NCBI RefSeq assembly: GCF_003208435.1 | Contig: NZ_QKMF01000021.1 | Location: forward strand, 1-64,000 | Length of the DNA: 64,000 nt | From: Pelagimonas varians | Lineage (GTDB): Bacteria > Pseudomonadota > Alphaproteobacteria > Rhodobacterales > Rhodobacteraceae | Direction: 5' to 3' | Shown here: positions 17,818 through 26,533 of the stretch, one piece after another | How the letters are laid out: the number at the start of each line of letters is the position of its first letter | Position numbering within the stretch: the first letter of the stretch is position 1 | Notes under the pieces: generated by a model | The model's input: the letters and a program-made list of their open reading frames with translations, nothing else | The model's database searches: none | Told to the model about the DNA's origin: nothing | Program-made: the position numbers and the translations under genes

Positions 17818-18866
17818 TGCACCGCTTCCGGCAGCAGCGCATAGGCACGCTGAATGGGCATCAGTACTACAAGTCGACCGGGATCCTTGATCCTGCCAGC
17901 GATTTGCCCTGCCTTGTCACCCGTTCCTATAAAAATATCTGCGCGCTGCGCACCTTTGATCGCTGATCCAGTATCTTGCGCGATCATCAAACGCCGCAGC
18001 GGGTTTTTGCCGCTTTTTTCGATCCAAACCGGAGCACCTAAAGGTGTAAAGTCAGGATCAACAGCGATCGACCTCATTGTCGTAATCGACCGGTTCATTG
18101 CCCCTAAAGGGCCTTTGTGGGACGGAACTTCGCTGACTTCGCGAAAGAAGACGTAAGACTGATTGTGAAACAGCAGTTCCTGTCCCTCAACTGGATTCCG
18201 GCGCACCCAACTTTTGATCACTTGTGCAGACACTTGATGCGGAGAATAAATGCCACGCCGAACCATTTCTTGACCAATTGACCGATAGGAATGCCCGTTG
18301 GCACCGCCATATCCAACACGAATGTAACTGCCATCCGGATAGCGAACCCGGCCGGAGCCTTGAATTTGCAAGAAAAACAGCTCGACCGCGTCGTCAACCC
18401 AAGTGATTTCCAAGCCGCGATTGTCCATAACACCGCTGGTTAGAATATCGCGCCGCGTCAGCCAAGGGCGCTGACTGCGCGCCTCGCTTGGCATTTTATA
18501 AATCGGATAACGGTAACGGTCACTCTTGTAGGGTGCGCCGTCCAGCTCCGGTTCAAAATAGCCGGTGAACAGGCCATCGGTGCCATTTGTAATCTGCACT
18601 GGCCTGAAAAACAGCTCAAAAAACTGGCGGGCATTGCCTGCTTCACTTGCGAGATTGCACAGGGATGTCCAATCCGGATCTTTCATATCGCGACAAGTGT
18701 TGCGGAACACAGTCAGCGCAGCGGCGTGGTCGTCTTTGTCCCAACCATCAAGGTCTTCGAACCCCAAAATGGCGTAAGACACCTCAGATTCCGCATTTGC
18801 TGCCTGTGTCATTGCCAACACCGCCGAGAATACTACCGAAAAAAACGTAAGGACAATCTGCGTCAT
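17814..18866 (-). CDS. mltA: Membrane-bound lytic murein transglycosylase A (MltA)
   Basis: 350 residues from the ATG at 18864-18866, where a signal peptide begins (MTQIVLTFFSVVFSAVLA, cleaved after about residue 24); longer in-frame extension upstream has no signal and overlaps the neighbour. MltA barrel followed by the 3D domain with catalytic Asp in IAQDTGSAIKGAQRADIF. FTGYFEPELDGA and FFLQIQGSGRVRYPDG are typical. It cleaves glycan strands of peptidoglycan, producing 1,6-anhydro ends. There is no lipobox, so it is probably soluble or loosely attached in the periplasm. 4-bp overlaps on both sides indicate one transcript with the Tim44-like and Smr genes. Confidence 0.93.
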   Translation of the reverse strand: MTQIVLTFFSVVFSAVLAMTQAANAESEVSYAILGFEDLDGWDKDDHAAALTVFRNTCRDMKDPDWTSLCNLASEAGNARQFFELFFRPVQITNGTDGLFTGYFEPELDGAPYKSDRYRYPIYKMPSEARSQRPWLTRRDILTSGVMDNRGLEITWVDDAVELFFLQIQGSGRVRYPDGSYIRVGYGGANGHSYRSIGQEMVRRGIYSPHQVSAQVIKSWVRRNPVEGQELLFHNQSYVFFREVSEVPSHKGPLGAMNRSITTMRSIAVDPDFTPLGAPVWIEKSGKNPLRRLMIAQDTGSAIKGAQRADIFIGTGDKAGQIAGRIKDPGRLVVLMPIQRAYALLPEAVQ

Positions 18867-19519
18867 TCGTCCGTGGCGACAAGCTGCCAGTTCGGGTCCG
18901 AGCTGCCCATGACATGTGCATAGGTCCAGACGTCTTTTTGCTTTTTGACGGCAGTAGCAGATCCTTCGATCACCTGACCTTCGGCGTCTTTTACGACCGA
19001 CGTCAGATCGCAAACATAGCGGACGGTGATTTCCGCGGTGTTTGTAGAATCGTCAAACGTTGCCTCGGCCAGTGCCAATTCACGCACACCGATGAATTCG
19101 GCCTCAATTGTCAGGCCTTGTTCAGCGCGGCTGGCGACAACCGTTTCAAACGTCTCATAAACCTCTTCGGACAAAAACGGTTTAAGATCATCGATCTCTC
19201 CACGTTCAAATCCCATCAGGATCATCTCATAGGCGCCGCGGGCACCGCCCAAGAATTCCACCACAGAAAAGGATGGATCAATGCGTTTCATCGCGGCAAG
19301 CGCTTTGGCAGAATCGCTGTCTTCGGCAACATGATCGGCGATGTCGCGATCTGGGCCGCCTTCGATAACTTCAAAATCACGCCGCGCATCGCGGCCCTCA
19401 CTTTGAGGAACGGGCGGTTTTTCAAAACCTTCACGCGTTCCCAATACACTGCGCAAACGCAGAACCAAAAAAACGGCGATTCCGGCAAGTACCAGAAGTT
19501 CAATGATATGCGAGTTCAT
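18863..19519 (-). CDS. Tim44-domain membrane protein (TimA-like)
   Basis: 218 residues from an ATG with GAGG 5 bp upstream. One N-terminal membrane helix (about 6-22), a charged linker, then a Tim44 domain (about 75-215) with GFERGEIDDLKPFLSEEVYETF, a stretch shared by bacterial homologues of mitochondrial Tim44. In alphaproteobacteria such proteins (TimA in Caulobacter) are inner-membrane proteins of poorly defined role. Operon head of timA-mltA-smr, divergent from fxsA, and close to secB, a gene order that hints at an envelope or protein-targeting link. Confidence 0.85.
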   Translation of the reverse strand: MNSHIIELLVLAGIAVFLVLRLRSVLGTREGFEKPPVPQSEGRDARRDFEVIEGGPDRDIADHVAEDSDSAKALAAMKRIDPSFSVVEFLGGARGAYEMILMGFERGEIDDLKPFLSEEVYETFETVVASRAEQGLTIEAEFIGVRELALAEATFDDSTNTAEITVRYVCDLTSVVKDAEGQVIEGSATAVKKQKDVWTYAHVMGSSDPNWQLVATDE

Positions 19520-19623
19520 CTGCACCTCGTTTGGGGGCGGTCATGGAATATTCTTGTTTGAATACCTATGTAGGTGTTGCAGGCGGGTTAGTCCACCTGA
19601 GCCGACAAAAGGAACCAAAAGCA

Positions 19624-20127
19624 ATGTGGCTGTTTATCGCCTTTCTCTCTGTCCCGTTGATCGAGATCGCACTGTTTATACAGGTTGGCGGGCTGATTGG
19701 CCTATGGCCGACCTTGGCTGTAGTGGTATTGACCGCTATTTTGGGCACTTGGTTGGTACGCGCACAAGGCCGGCAAGCTATATCCAATCTTCAAAGCAGT
19801 TTCTCTCAGCTGAATGATCCAAGCGAACCTTTGGCGCATGGTGCAATGATCCTGATTTCCGGCGCATTGCTGCTGACACCCGGATTTTTCACCGACTTCG
19901 TTGGTTTTGCACTGCTTGCACCGCCCGTCCGATCCGCAGTCTTTGCTTGGGCGCGCAAGCGGGTAACGGTATCCAGCTTCCAGATGGGAGGAGAAATGCA
20001 CAGTCAGCATCCAAATCAGCACCGTCCAGCTGCACGTCCCACCGAAGAAGTCATCGAAGGTGAGTTCACAGAAGTGCCTGATGGGAAGAATCCAAATCAC
20101 CCCGGATCAGGATGGACACGTCATTAA
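19624..20127 (+). CDS. fxsA: FxsA family membrane protein
   Basis: 167 residues from the ATG at 19624 (AAGGAA upstream). FxsA domain with four hydrophobic segments (about 3-20, 25-45, 73-95 and a weaker fourth) and typical motifs LIEIALFIQVGGLIGLWPTL and LLLTPGFFTDFVGFALLAPP, followed by a hydrophilic tail with repeated His/Pro and the common EVIEGEF motif. E. coli FxsA blocks F-exclusion of phage T7; the cellular role is unknown. An earlier in-frame ATG at 19531 would overlap the divergent promoter and is not favoured. Confidence 0.88.
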   Translation: MWLFIAFLSVPLIEIALFIQVGGLIGLWPTLAVVVLTAILGTWLVRAQGRQAISNLQSSFSQLNDPSEPLAHGAMILISGALLLTPGFFTDFVGFALLAPPVRSAVFAWARKRVTVSSFQMGGEMHSQHPNQHRPAARPTEEVIEGEFTEVPDGKNPNHPGSGWTRH

Positions 20128-20208
20128 AGTCCGACATAAAGACCGGGCATTGAGCCTTTGATTGATGGCTGATATGCATTGGATCGATTTCAAATTGGAG
20201 GCCGAACC

Positions 20209-20700
20209 ATGGCAGAAAATAACGGTGCTGAAGCAGCACCCCAAGCGCCCAAAATGAATGTTCTGGCTCAGTTCATTCGCGATCTTTCTTTCGAAAACAT
20301 TTTGGCGCAAAAAGGTGTTTCTGGCGAAGTTCAGCCAGAGGTATCCGTTCAGGTAAACCTGGACGCGAAAAAACGCACTGCAGAGAATCAGTACGAAGTT
20401 GTCATGAAGTTGAAAGTGGACAGCAAGTCCGCTTCGGCCAAAGAACAGCTGTTCTTGTTGGAACTGGATTATGCAGGTGTTTTCAACATCGAAGGCATTC
20501 CAGAAGACCAGATGCATCCGTTCTTGCTGATCGAATGCCCACGTATGTTGTTCCCCTTCGTTCGCCGCATCGTTTCAGATGTGACCCGTGACGGCGGCTT
20601 TCCGCCATTGAACCTGGAAACAATCGATTTCGTCGCGCTATACCGCACCGAGCTTCAGCGCCGTCAGGCCGAAGCCGAAGGCCAAACAGCCAACGCATAA
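20209..20700 (+). CDS. secB: Protein-export chaperone SecB
   Basis: 163 residues from the ATG at 20209 (GGAGG 8 bp upstream). SecB signatures: QFIRDLSFENILAQ, the DAGVF-like LDYAGVFNIEGI, and HPFLLIECPRMLFPFVRRIV. It is a cytosolic tetramer that holds precursors unfolded and delivers them to SecA. Convergent with dnaQ, separated by a hairpin. Confidence 0.95.
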   Translation: MAENNGAEAAPQAPKMNVLAQFIRDLSFENILAQKGVSGEVQPEVSVQVNLDAKKRTAENQYEVVMKLKVDSKSASAKEQLFLLELDYAGVFNIEGIPEDQMHPFLLIECPRMLFPFVRRIVSDVTRDGGFPPLNLETIDFVALYRTELQRRQAEAEGQTANA

Positions 20701-20707
20701 ATCAATC

Positions 20708-20738
20708 AATGCGCTCAGGTTTTAGACCAGAGCGCATT
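20708..20738. terminator. Hairpin between convergent secB and dnaQ
   Basis: Perfect 9-bp stem AATGCGCTC / GAGCGCATT with a 13-nt loop, overlapping the last codons of dnaQ. The T-run after the stem is short, so termination strength is uncertain. Confidence 0.6.
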
Positions 20739-21443
20739 CTCACCGAGCTTTTCGACAAAGGCGGCATGTGCCGCCTTTTCTTTGTCCGAAACACGTGACG
20801 CCAAGGGATTGGAACGTACTGTTGGACGCCAATTCATCTCTGACACACCTGAAGCCGTGTTCGACGATACAGTCGTCAAACCAAAATCAGGCTGTTTACC
20901 CCCGATCAACTCCAAATACACTTCAGCTAGAATTTCACTGTCCAACAAGGCCCCGTGCAATGTGCGGCTTGTGTTGTCGATACTGAACCGACGGCACAGT
21001 GCATCCAATGATGCAGGCGATCCGGGGAACCGTTTACGAGCAATCATCAGCGTATCAATCGCACGGTCATTGTCGATTTTTGGTAGACCGATCCAGTCAA
21101 GCTCAGCGTTCAAGAATTTCATATCAAACGCAGCATTATGGATGACAAGCTGTGCGTCCCCAATGAAGTCCAAGAAGGCCTGACCCACTTTCTTGAAAAC
21201 CGGTTTACCCTTCAGATTCACCTCGCCGGGGTTGGCTGCCCGAGGGCTAGCCAACAAATCTGGACCAATTCCGTGAACACCGAACGCCTCTTCAGGCATA
21301 TCGCGTTCAGGAAAAATATACTGATGGTAGGTTTCGCCGGTGGGCATATGGTTAAACAGCTCTACAGCACCGATTTCGACAATTCTGTCACCAGAAAATG
21401 GATCAAAGCCGGTGGTTTCTGTATCCAAGACGATCTCACGCAT
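20715..21443 (-). CDS. dnaQ: DNA polymerase III epsilon subunit (3'-5' proofreading exonuclease)
   Basis: 242 residues from MREIVLDTETTG. DEDDh exonuclease motifs: Exo I DTETTG, Exo II IHNAAFDMKFL, Exo III HGALLDSE. The C-terminal tail is the segment that contacts the polymerase alpha subunit. Removes misincorporated bases during replication. It overlaps coaE by 8 bp and closes the leftward maf-aroE-coaE-dnaQ run that starts at the putative origin. Confidence 0.95.
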   Translation of the reverse strand: MREIVLDTETTGFDPFSGDRIVEIGAVELFNHMPTGETYHQYIFPERDMPEEAFGVHGIGPDLLASPRAANPGEVNLKGKPVFKKVGQAFLDFIGDAQLVIHNAAFDMKFLNAELDWIGLPKIDNDRAIDTLMIARKRFPGSPASLDALCRRFSIDNTSRTLHGALLDSEILAEVYLELIGGKQPDFGLTTVSSNTASGVSEMNWRPTVRSNPLASRVSDKEKAAHAAFVEKLGENALWSKT

Positions 21444-22029
21444 TAGCCAACTGCCTTTTGATATCTGCCACAACTGCCGCAACTTGCGCCTTGGCATGCT
21501 CCAGACTATCGGTTTCTATAACATAGGTCGACCGGGCGCATTTCTCTTCGTTCGGCATTTGACGCGCTAAAATGCGATCCAAATCTGCGGCCGTCATTGT
21601 TCCGCGCGCCAACACCCGGTCGCGCTGTATCTGGGATGACACCGACACACAGGCAACCGCGTCCATCTCCGATTCACCGCCGGTTTCAAACAGTAAAGGA
21701 ATGTCAAATACACAAATATTATCAATATGTTGAGAAATAAATTTTGTGCGATCAGCCTGAACCAAAGGGTGTACAATCGCTTCAATTCGGGGCAAGGCAG
21801 TGTGATCCTTGGCGATAATTGCGCGCAGTTCATCCCGCGAAACCATACCGTCTATGACAGCCTCCGGCCAAATATCAGAAATTGCCAAGGTCGCATCGCC
21901 ATCAATTCCATAGAGACGATGCACCGCAGCATCCGCGTCCCAGACCGGGCAACCCAAGTCCGCAAACATCTGGGCTGTTGTGCTTTTCCCCATTCCAATA
22001 GATCCGGTCAGTCCAAGCTTAAAACTCAT
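21436..22029 (-). CDS. coaE: Dephospho-CoA kinase
   Basis: 197 residues with an N-terminal P-loop GSIGMGKSTTAQMF, the DADAAVHRLY nucleotide-lid motif and VHPLV, the normal CoaE layout and length. It phosphorylates the 3'-OH of dephospho-CoA, last step of CoA synthesis. Start overlaps aroE by 4 bp. Confidence 0.95.
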   Translation of the reverse strand: MSFKLGLTGSIGMGKSTTAQMFADLGCPVWDADAAVHRLYGIDGDATLAISDIWPEAVIDGMVSRDELRAIIAKDHTALPRIEAIVHPLVQADRTKFISQHIDNICVFDIPLLFETGGESEMDAVACVSVSSQIQRDRVLARGTMTAADLDRILARQMPNEEKCARSTYVIETDSLEHAKAQVAAVVADIKRQLANA

Positions 22030-22859
22030 CTCAAAACCGCAGCACGTGTGGACTCATCAACCTCGGGGCGGGTTCCAAACCAACGTTCAAAGCCCGGTAC
22101 AGCCTGATGCAACAGCATCCCCAAACCGTCTACAACCTGACATCCCTTGGCTTCTGCCTCTTTCAAAAGTCGGGTTTGCAGCGGCGTATAAACCAGATCC
22201 GTCACAAGCATTCCTGGTGCAAGGGCATCCAAAGGTACGCGCAGCTCTTTCTTGCCAACCATACCGAGCGACGTTGTGTTTACAACGGTGGCAGCACCTT
22301 CGATCAGGTTTCCTGCTTTGATCCAATCATAGACCTGCACGCGGTTTCCAAAAGCGTCCCGTAGCGCGTCCGCCCTTGCGCGTGTGCGGTTGGACAGGCG
22401 AATTTCTGGAACCCCTACGTCCAGTAACGAGGCAATAATGGCCCGCGCTGCGCCGCCAGCGCCAAAGACCACCGCCGGACCTCTGTCCGGCTGCCAATCT
22501 GCTGCATTTTGCCGCAAATTTTCGACAAACCCGTACCCATCAGTGTTATCTGCGTGAATTGTGCCGTCTTTCCGGAAAATCAGCGTATTTGCCGCCCCGA
22601 TCAAAGTCGCCCGATCCGAAACAACATCTGCGATTTCCATAACGCGTTCTTTGTGAGGGATAGTAACGTTGAGGCCAACAAACCCTAAATCCGGAAGCAT
22701 TCGGAGCGTTTGCTCCAGCTTATCTGGAGCAATGTCCATCGGAATATAATGGCCGGCCAACCCGTATTTCCGCAACCAATGTCCAAACAACCGCGGAGAC
22801 CGAGAATGCGCAATAGGAGAGCCAATAACACCGGCCAAAGGGATACGGTCTAGGGTCAT
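22026..22859 (-). CDS. aroE: Shikimate dehydrogenase (NADP+)
   Basis: 277 residues. Shikimate site [10 protein letters not shown], catalytic [11 protein letters not shown] (Lys), cofactor loop GAGGAARAI and the TDGYGF motif are present. Reduces 3-dehydroshikimate in the aromatic amino acid route. Overlaps its neighbours maf and coaE by 4 bp each, so it is co-translated with them. Confidence 0.96.
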   Translation of the reverse strand: MTLDRIPLAGVIGSPIAHSRSPRLFGHWLRKYGLAGHYIPMDIAPDKLEQTLRMLPDLGFVGLNVTIPHKERVMEIADVVSDRATLIGAANTLIFRKDGTIHADNTDGYGFVENLRQNAADWQPDRGPAVVFGAGGAARAIIASLLDVGVPEIRLSNRTRARADALRDAFGNRVQVYDWIKAGNLIEGAATVVNTTSLGMVGKKELRVPLDALAPGMLVTDLVYTPLQTRLLKEAEAKGCQVVDGLGMLLHQAVPGFERWFGTRPEVDESTRAAVLR

Positions 22860-23455
22860 GCTGGGATGGCTCCTTGGTTTGAAAGTTGATTGAGAAGTTC
22901 CAGAAGTGGCAACCCGAGTACCGTGAAATGATTCCCGTCAACACGGGAAAACAAACGTACACCTTCAAGTTCAAGCTTATAACCACCAACGGATTGACCA
23001 ACGTCAGGCCAGTTTCTGTCCAAATATTCTTCTAGATAACTATTTGAAAAATCACGCATAAGCATTCTAGCTGTCGCAACATGGCGCCAAACAGGTTCCG
23101 CATTTTCATACATAACGGCAGCTGACAATAGCTGATGTGGCTTCCCACGAAGCTGCAACAATTGATCGCGGGCTTCATCCTTGGTTTTTGGCTTATCAAA
23201 AATGCGCCCATCGAAAGCAAGGACTTGATCACATCCTAAAACGCGCAAGGACGGATTTTTCTGGGCAACCTTTCGCGCTTTGGATTCAGCCAGTGTATCG
23301 GCAATATCCCGAGGCGAGGCTTCCTCCAACTTGAGAGCCTGCTTGATCATGTCTTCATCGACACGCGGTGATTCTGTTATCACCGTTAAACCTGCAGAAC
23401 GCAGCATTTCAGCCCGAATTATTGAGCCAGAGGCGAGAATAAGATGAGGATTCAT
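22856..23455 (-). CDS. maf: Maf family nucleotide pyrophosphatase
   Basis: 199 residues from the ATG at 23453-23455; an in-frame ATG 72 bp upstream lies inside the putative origin and is rejected. Family motifs [24 protein letters not shown] and [11 protein letters not shown]. Maf/YhdE/YceF enzymes hydrolyse non-canonical or modified nucleoside triphosphates; some inhibit septum formation. First gene of the leftward run and directly bordered by a DnaA-box-like 9-mer, which overlaps its start codon. Confidence 0.93.
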   Translation of the reverse strand: MNPHLILASGSIIRAEMLRSAGLTVITESPRVDEDMIKQALKLEEASPRDIADTLAESKARKVAQKNPSLRVLGCDQVLAFDGRIFDKPKTKDEARDQLLQLRGKPHQLLSAAVMYENAEPVWRHVATARMLMRDFSNSYLEEYLDRNWPDVGQSVGGYKLELEGVRLFSRVDGNHFTVLGLPLLELLNQLSNQGAIPA

Positions 23456-23463
23456 GTGGATAG
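23455..23463 (-). promoter_or_regulatory. DnaA-box-like 9-mer
   Basis: TGTGGATAG; its complement CTATCCACA differs from the consensus TTATCCACA at one base. It overlaps the maf start codon and marks the left edge of the putative oriC. Confidence 0.5.
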
Positions 23464-23502
23464 ATCTGAGGGCAACTCTGTGTGGGTTTTCAGGTATGTT
23501 TT

Positions 23503-23509
23503 TGGGGAA
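23503..23509 (-). promoter_or_regulatory. W-box-like motif 1
   Basis: TGGGGAA; complement TTCCCCA. First of six such motifs in the gap (others at 23531-23537, 23580-23585, 23721-23727, 23752-23758 and 23779-23784). Function as weak DnaA sites is inferred from similarity to the Caulobacter origin. Confidence 0.35.
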
Positions 23510-23673
23510 AAATCCGGTCGGTTGCAAGCTTGGGGAAAACTAAGGACTTTGCCAAACGTTCAGCCATGGTTGTTTAGGGTGGGGATGGGAAAACTCTCGA
23601 GACAGCCAACCACCACGCTAAAGCAGGTTTTACACCACTTGTTCAAACAGGCCAGAGAGATACATAGACACTT

Positions 23674-23692
23674 GAATTTATTAAATAAATAT
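23674..23692. other. AT-rich block, candidate duplex-unwinding element
   Basis: A nineteen-base stretch, from GAATTTATT to AAATAAATATG, is nearly all A and T and is flanked by motif-bearing sequence. It is the most AT-rich block between the left and right motif groups and would be the natural place for initial opening if this is oriC. Confidence 0.4.
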
Positions 23693-23720
23693 GAACTGTA
23701 TTCACAAGTACTGACAAAGC

Positions 23721-23758
23721 TTCCCCACATTTATCCTTAGAAAGAACCCTGTGGGGAA
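23721..23758. repeat. Cluster of DnaA-box-like 9-mers
   Basis: TTCCCCACA (23721-23729), TTATCCTTA (23731-23739) and TGTGGGGAA (23750-23758) each differ from the DnaA consensus by two bases. The first and third are exact reverse complements, forming an inverted repeat 29 bp apart, centre to centre. Confidence 0.5.
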
Positions 23759-23822
23759 GACCGGGGACGAACATTTAATCCCCAGACAATTGGCGACACT
23801 ATAACACCAAAATCCTTTCTAT

Positions 23823-23844
23823 TTTCTTACTTAAATATAAGAAA
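23823..23844. repeat. AT-rich hairpin in the putative origin
   Basis: Perfect 7-bp stem TTTCTTA / TAAGAAA around CTTAAATA. No G+C-rich stem and no T-run, so it is not a standard terminator; it lies 124 bp before rho and may belong to the origin or to the rho leader. Confidence 0.4.
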
Positions 23845-23967
23845 GGCTCTCGAATTCCCGCTCATTGACTTGTTCGCTACGGGCAGGTACGCAGTCATTG
23901 CTCCTGTTCTGGAGTGAGTTTCCCATGAAATAAAGACGTAAGGGCCTATGGTCCTCTGGATGTTTGC

Positions 23968-25239
23968 ATGACTGATGAAAGACTGAACCTTGCTGATCTA
24001 AAGGCAAAGAGCCCCAAAGATCTTTTGGCTATGGCCGAAGAGCTTGAGATCGAGAACGCCTCGACCATGCGCAAAGGTGAAATGATGTTCCAGATTCTGC
24101 GTGAACGCGCAGATGACAGTTGGGACATCTACGGCGATGGTGTGCTTGAAGTGCTCCAGGACGGGTTTGGATTTCTTCGTTCACCTGAGGCAAACTACCT
24201 GCCCGGTCCGGACGACATCTATGTGTCGCCTGACATGATACGGAAATACTCGCTGCGAACCGGTGATTCCATCGACGGTGAAATCAAGGCTCCTGACGGC
24301 GAAGAACGCTATTTTGCACTTGTATCGGTAACCAAGATCAACTTCGAAGAACCTGAGAAAGCCCGTCACAAGATTGCATTTGATAACCTGACACCGCTCT
24401 ATCCCGATGAGCGTCTAAAGATGGAAATCGAAGATCCGACTATCAAAGACCGGTCAGCGCGGATCATTGATCTGGTCTCACCGATCGGCAAAGGACAGCG
24501 TAGCCTTATTGTAGCCCCACCACGTACTGGTAAGACAGTACTGCTGCAAAACATCGCGCACTCGATCGAAAAGAACCACCCAGAATGCTATTTGATCGTC
24601 CTGCTGATTGATGAACGTCCGGAAGAAGTCACTGACATGCAGCGCTCTGTTCGCGGTGAAGTCGTGTCCTCTACTTTCGATGAACCCGCACAACGCCACG
24701 TTGCAGTGAGCGAAATGGTGATCGAAAAAGCGAAACGCTTGGTCGAGCATAAACGAGATGTTGTGATCCTTTTGGATTCAATCACAAGACTTGGTAGGGC
24801 GTTCAACACGGTTGTACCTTCTTCAGGTAAAGTTCTTACCGGTGGTGTTGACGCGAATGCCTTGCAGCGACCTAAACGTTTCTTTGGTGCCGCGCGGAAC
24901 ATCGAAGAAGGTGGTTCGTTGACTATTATCGCAACTGCGCTGATCGACACAGGATCGCGCATGGACGAAGTCATCTTCGAAGAATTTAAAGGTACAGGTA
25001 ACTCTGAGATTGTTCTGGACCGTAAGGTTGCAGATAAACGAGTTTTCCCAGCGCTGGATATCCTCAAATCGGGCACTCGGAAAGAAGAGCTGTTGGTTGA
25101 CAAAATTGATCTGCAGAAAACCTTTGTTCTTCGCCGTATCCTTAATCCAATGGGGACCACTGACGCGGTAGAATTCCTGATTTCGAAGTTAAAACAAACC
25201 AAATCGAACACCGAATTTTTCGACTCAATGAACAGTTGA
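23968..25239 (+). CDS. rho: Transcription termination factor Rho
   Basis: 423 residues, standard size. N-terminal helix bundle and cold-shock-like RNA-binding domain (about 1-130; [17 protein letters not shown]), then the RecA-type ATPase with Walker [15 protein letters not shown] near the catalytic Glu, Q-loop/R-loop elements and the C-terminal [13 protein letters not shown]. It forms a hexamer that pulls RNA from the polymerase. First gene of the rightward run from the putative origin; mnmE follows after 7 bp. Confidence 0.97.
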   Translation: MTDERLNLADLKAKSPKDLLAMAEELEIENASTMRKGEMMFQILRERADDSWDIYGDGVLEVLQDGFGFLRSPEANYLPGPDDIYVSPDMIRKYSLRTGDSIDGEIKAPDGEERYFALVSVTKINFEEPEKARHKIAFDNLTPLYPDERLKMEIEDPTIKDRSARIIDLVSPIGKGQRSLIVAPPRTGKTVLLQNIAHSIEKNHPECYLIVLLIDERPEEVTDMQRSVRGEVVSSTFDEPAQRHVAVSEMVIEKAKRLVEHKRDVVILLDSITRLGRAFNTVVPSSGKVLTGGVDANALQRPKRFFGAARNIEEGGSLTIIATALIDTGSRMDEVIFEEFKGTGNSEIVLDRKVADKRVFPALDILKSGTRKEELLVDKIDLQKTFVLRRILNPMGTTDAVEFLISKLKQTKSNTEFFDSMNS

Positions 25240-25246
25240 TGGCTTC

Positions 25247-26530
25247 ATGGAAACGATCTTTGCTCTGGCCAGTGCACCTGGAAAAGCGGGTGTTTCTGTC
25301 ATCCGAATTTCGGGTCCAAATGCCAAGACTGCTGGAATAAACTTAGCGGGAGACCTTCCAAAAGCACGCACTGCGGCGGTCAGAATTCTCAGTGATTCAA
25401 ATGGATTGCATTTGGATGAAGCGTTGGTTCTGGTATTTGAATCCGGCGCTAGTTTTACTGGTGAAGATGTTGTGGAACTTCAGGTGCATGGAAGTGTTGC
25501 TGTCGTGTCCGCCATTTTGAGGGAACTGGGAACTCTTGATGGCTTGCGGATGGCCGAGCCGGGTGAATTCACACGCCGTGCCATGGACAATGGTAGATTG
25601 GATTTGACGCAAGTTGAAGCCCTGTCCGATCTCATTGAAGCTGAAACAGAATCACAACGGAAACAAGCCCTTCGTATACTGTCAGGATCTTTAGGTAAAA
25701 AAGTCGAACTCTGGCGCAAGGATATCATAAGGGCGGCGGCGCTCTTAGAGGCGACAATCGATTTTGCTGATGAAGAAGTTCCAGTTGATGTTACAGCTGA
25801 AGTCACCGCATTGCTTGACGGAACAATTTTATCTATTGGCCAAGAGTTGTCGGGGTTGGATGCGGCAGAAAGTGTTCGGACTGGATTCGAAATTGCTATT
25901 GTGGGACCTCCAAATGCTGGAAAATCTACTCTATTGAACTACTTGGCGGGGCGGGAAGCAGCAATTACATCGGAAATTGCAGGAACGACCAGAGATATTA
26001 TTGAAGTTCATATGGATGTTAAAGGCCTGGCAGTGACATTCCTCGATACCGCTGGTTTGCGAGAGACCGAGGATGCAGTGGAGAAAATTGGCGTCGAACG
26101 GGCCATACAACGTTCAACCGACGCGGATATCAGAATTCATCTAGTGCCAGAGGGAATGGATCCTGAATTGAAGGTCACTGAGGGTGATTTGGTATATTCA
26201 CCCAAATCTGATATTTCTTCTGGGATTCACGGTATATCTGGCGTCACAGGTGACGGTGTGAGTGAGATGATTTCTTTAATTCACAGTGTACTGTCTGACA
26301 GAGTTAGTGGTTCCAGTTTGGTTAATCGGGAGCGCCATCGAGTTGTACTTCGGGATGGTGTATTTTTTCTAATGGCCGGTCGAGATTTATTGGCTTCTGG
26401 TCCAGATGTATACGATTTGGTGAGTGAAGAACTAAGAAGTGCAGTTAGAAAGCTTGAAGCGCTTTTGGGTAGGGTTGATGTTGAAAACTTATTGGATGAG
26501 ATTTTCTCGAGCTTCTGTGTAGGAAAATAG
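25247..26530 (+). CDS. mnmE: tRNA modification GTPase MnmE (TrmE)
   Basis: 427 residues, slightly short of the usual 445-460. N-terminal folate-binding domain (ALASAPGKAGVSVIRISGP), helical domain, inserted G domain with G1 GPPNAGKST, G3 DTAG and the C-terminal FCVGK (CxGK motif). The usual G4 NKxD is not obvious: the region between the G3 DTAGLRET and the C-terminal helices is shortened (PEGMDPELKVTEGDLVYSPKSD), which may explain the length. With MnmG it makes xm5U34 in tRNA. Followed closely by mnmG. Confidence 0.93.
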   Translation: METIFALASAPGKAGVSVIRISGPNAKTAGINLAGDLPKARTAAVRILSDSNGLHLDEALVLVFESGASFTGEDVVELQVHGSVAVVSAILRELGTLDGLRMAEPGEFTRRAMDNGRLDLTQVEALSDLIEAETESQRKQALRILSGSLGKKVELWRKDIIRAAALLEATIDFADEEVPVDVTAEVTALLDGTILSIGQELSGLDAAESVRTGFEIAIVGPPNAGKSTLLNYLAGREAAITSEIAGTTRDIIEVHMDVKGLAVTFLDTAGLRETEDAVEKIGVERAIQRSTDADIRIHLVPEGMDPELKVTEGDLVYSPKSDISSGIHGISGVTGDGVSEMISLIHSVLSDRVSGSSLVNRERHRVVLRDGVFFLMAGRDLLASGPDVYDLVSEELRSAVRKLEALLGRVDVENLLDEIFSSFCVGK

Positions 26531-26533
26531 GGA

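Larger units (their letters stand above)
23456..23967. other. Putative chromosomal replication origin (oriC)
   Basis: A 512-bp gene-free gap where transcription diverges: maf-aroE-coaE-dnaQ leftward, rho-mnmE-mnmG-rsmG-parA-parB rightward. It contains one near-consensus DnaA box, two or more 9-mers with two mismatches, six TGGGGA/TCCCCA motifs resembling the weak W-boxes reported in the Caulobacter origin, an AT-rich block at 23674-23692, and a hairpin at 23823-23844. parAB and two perfect parS sites lie within 7 kb. Open frames here have no coding character. dnaA and hemE are not in the window, so the call rests on architecture and motifs; direct proof would be cumulative GC skew or replication mapping. 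Confidence 0.7.

Noticed and set aside
22856-23527. Longer maf start at 23527
   Set aside because: The extension [16 protein letters not shown] is not family-like, and the region is better explained as the edge of the putative origin.
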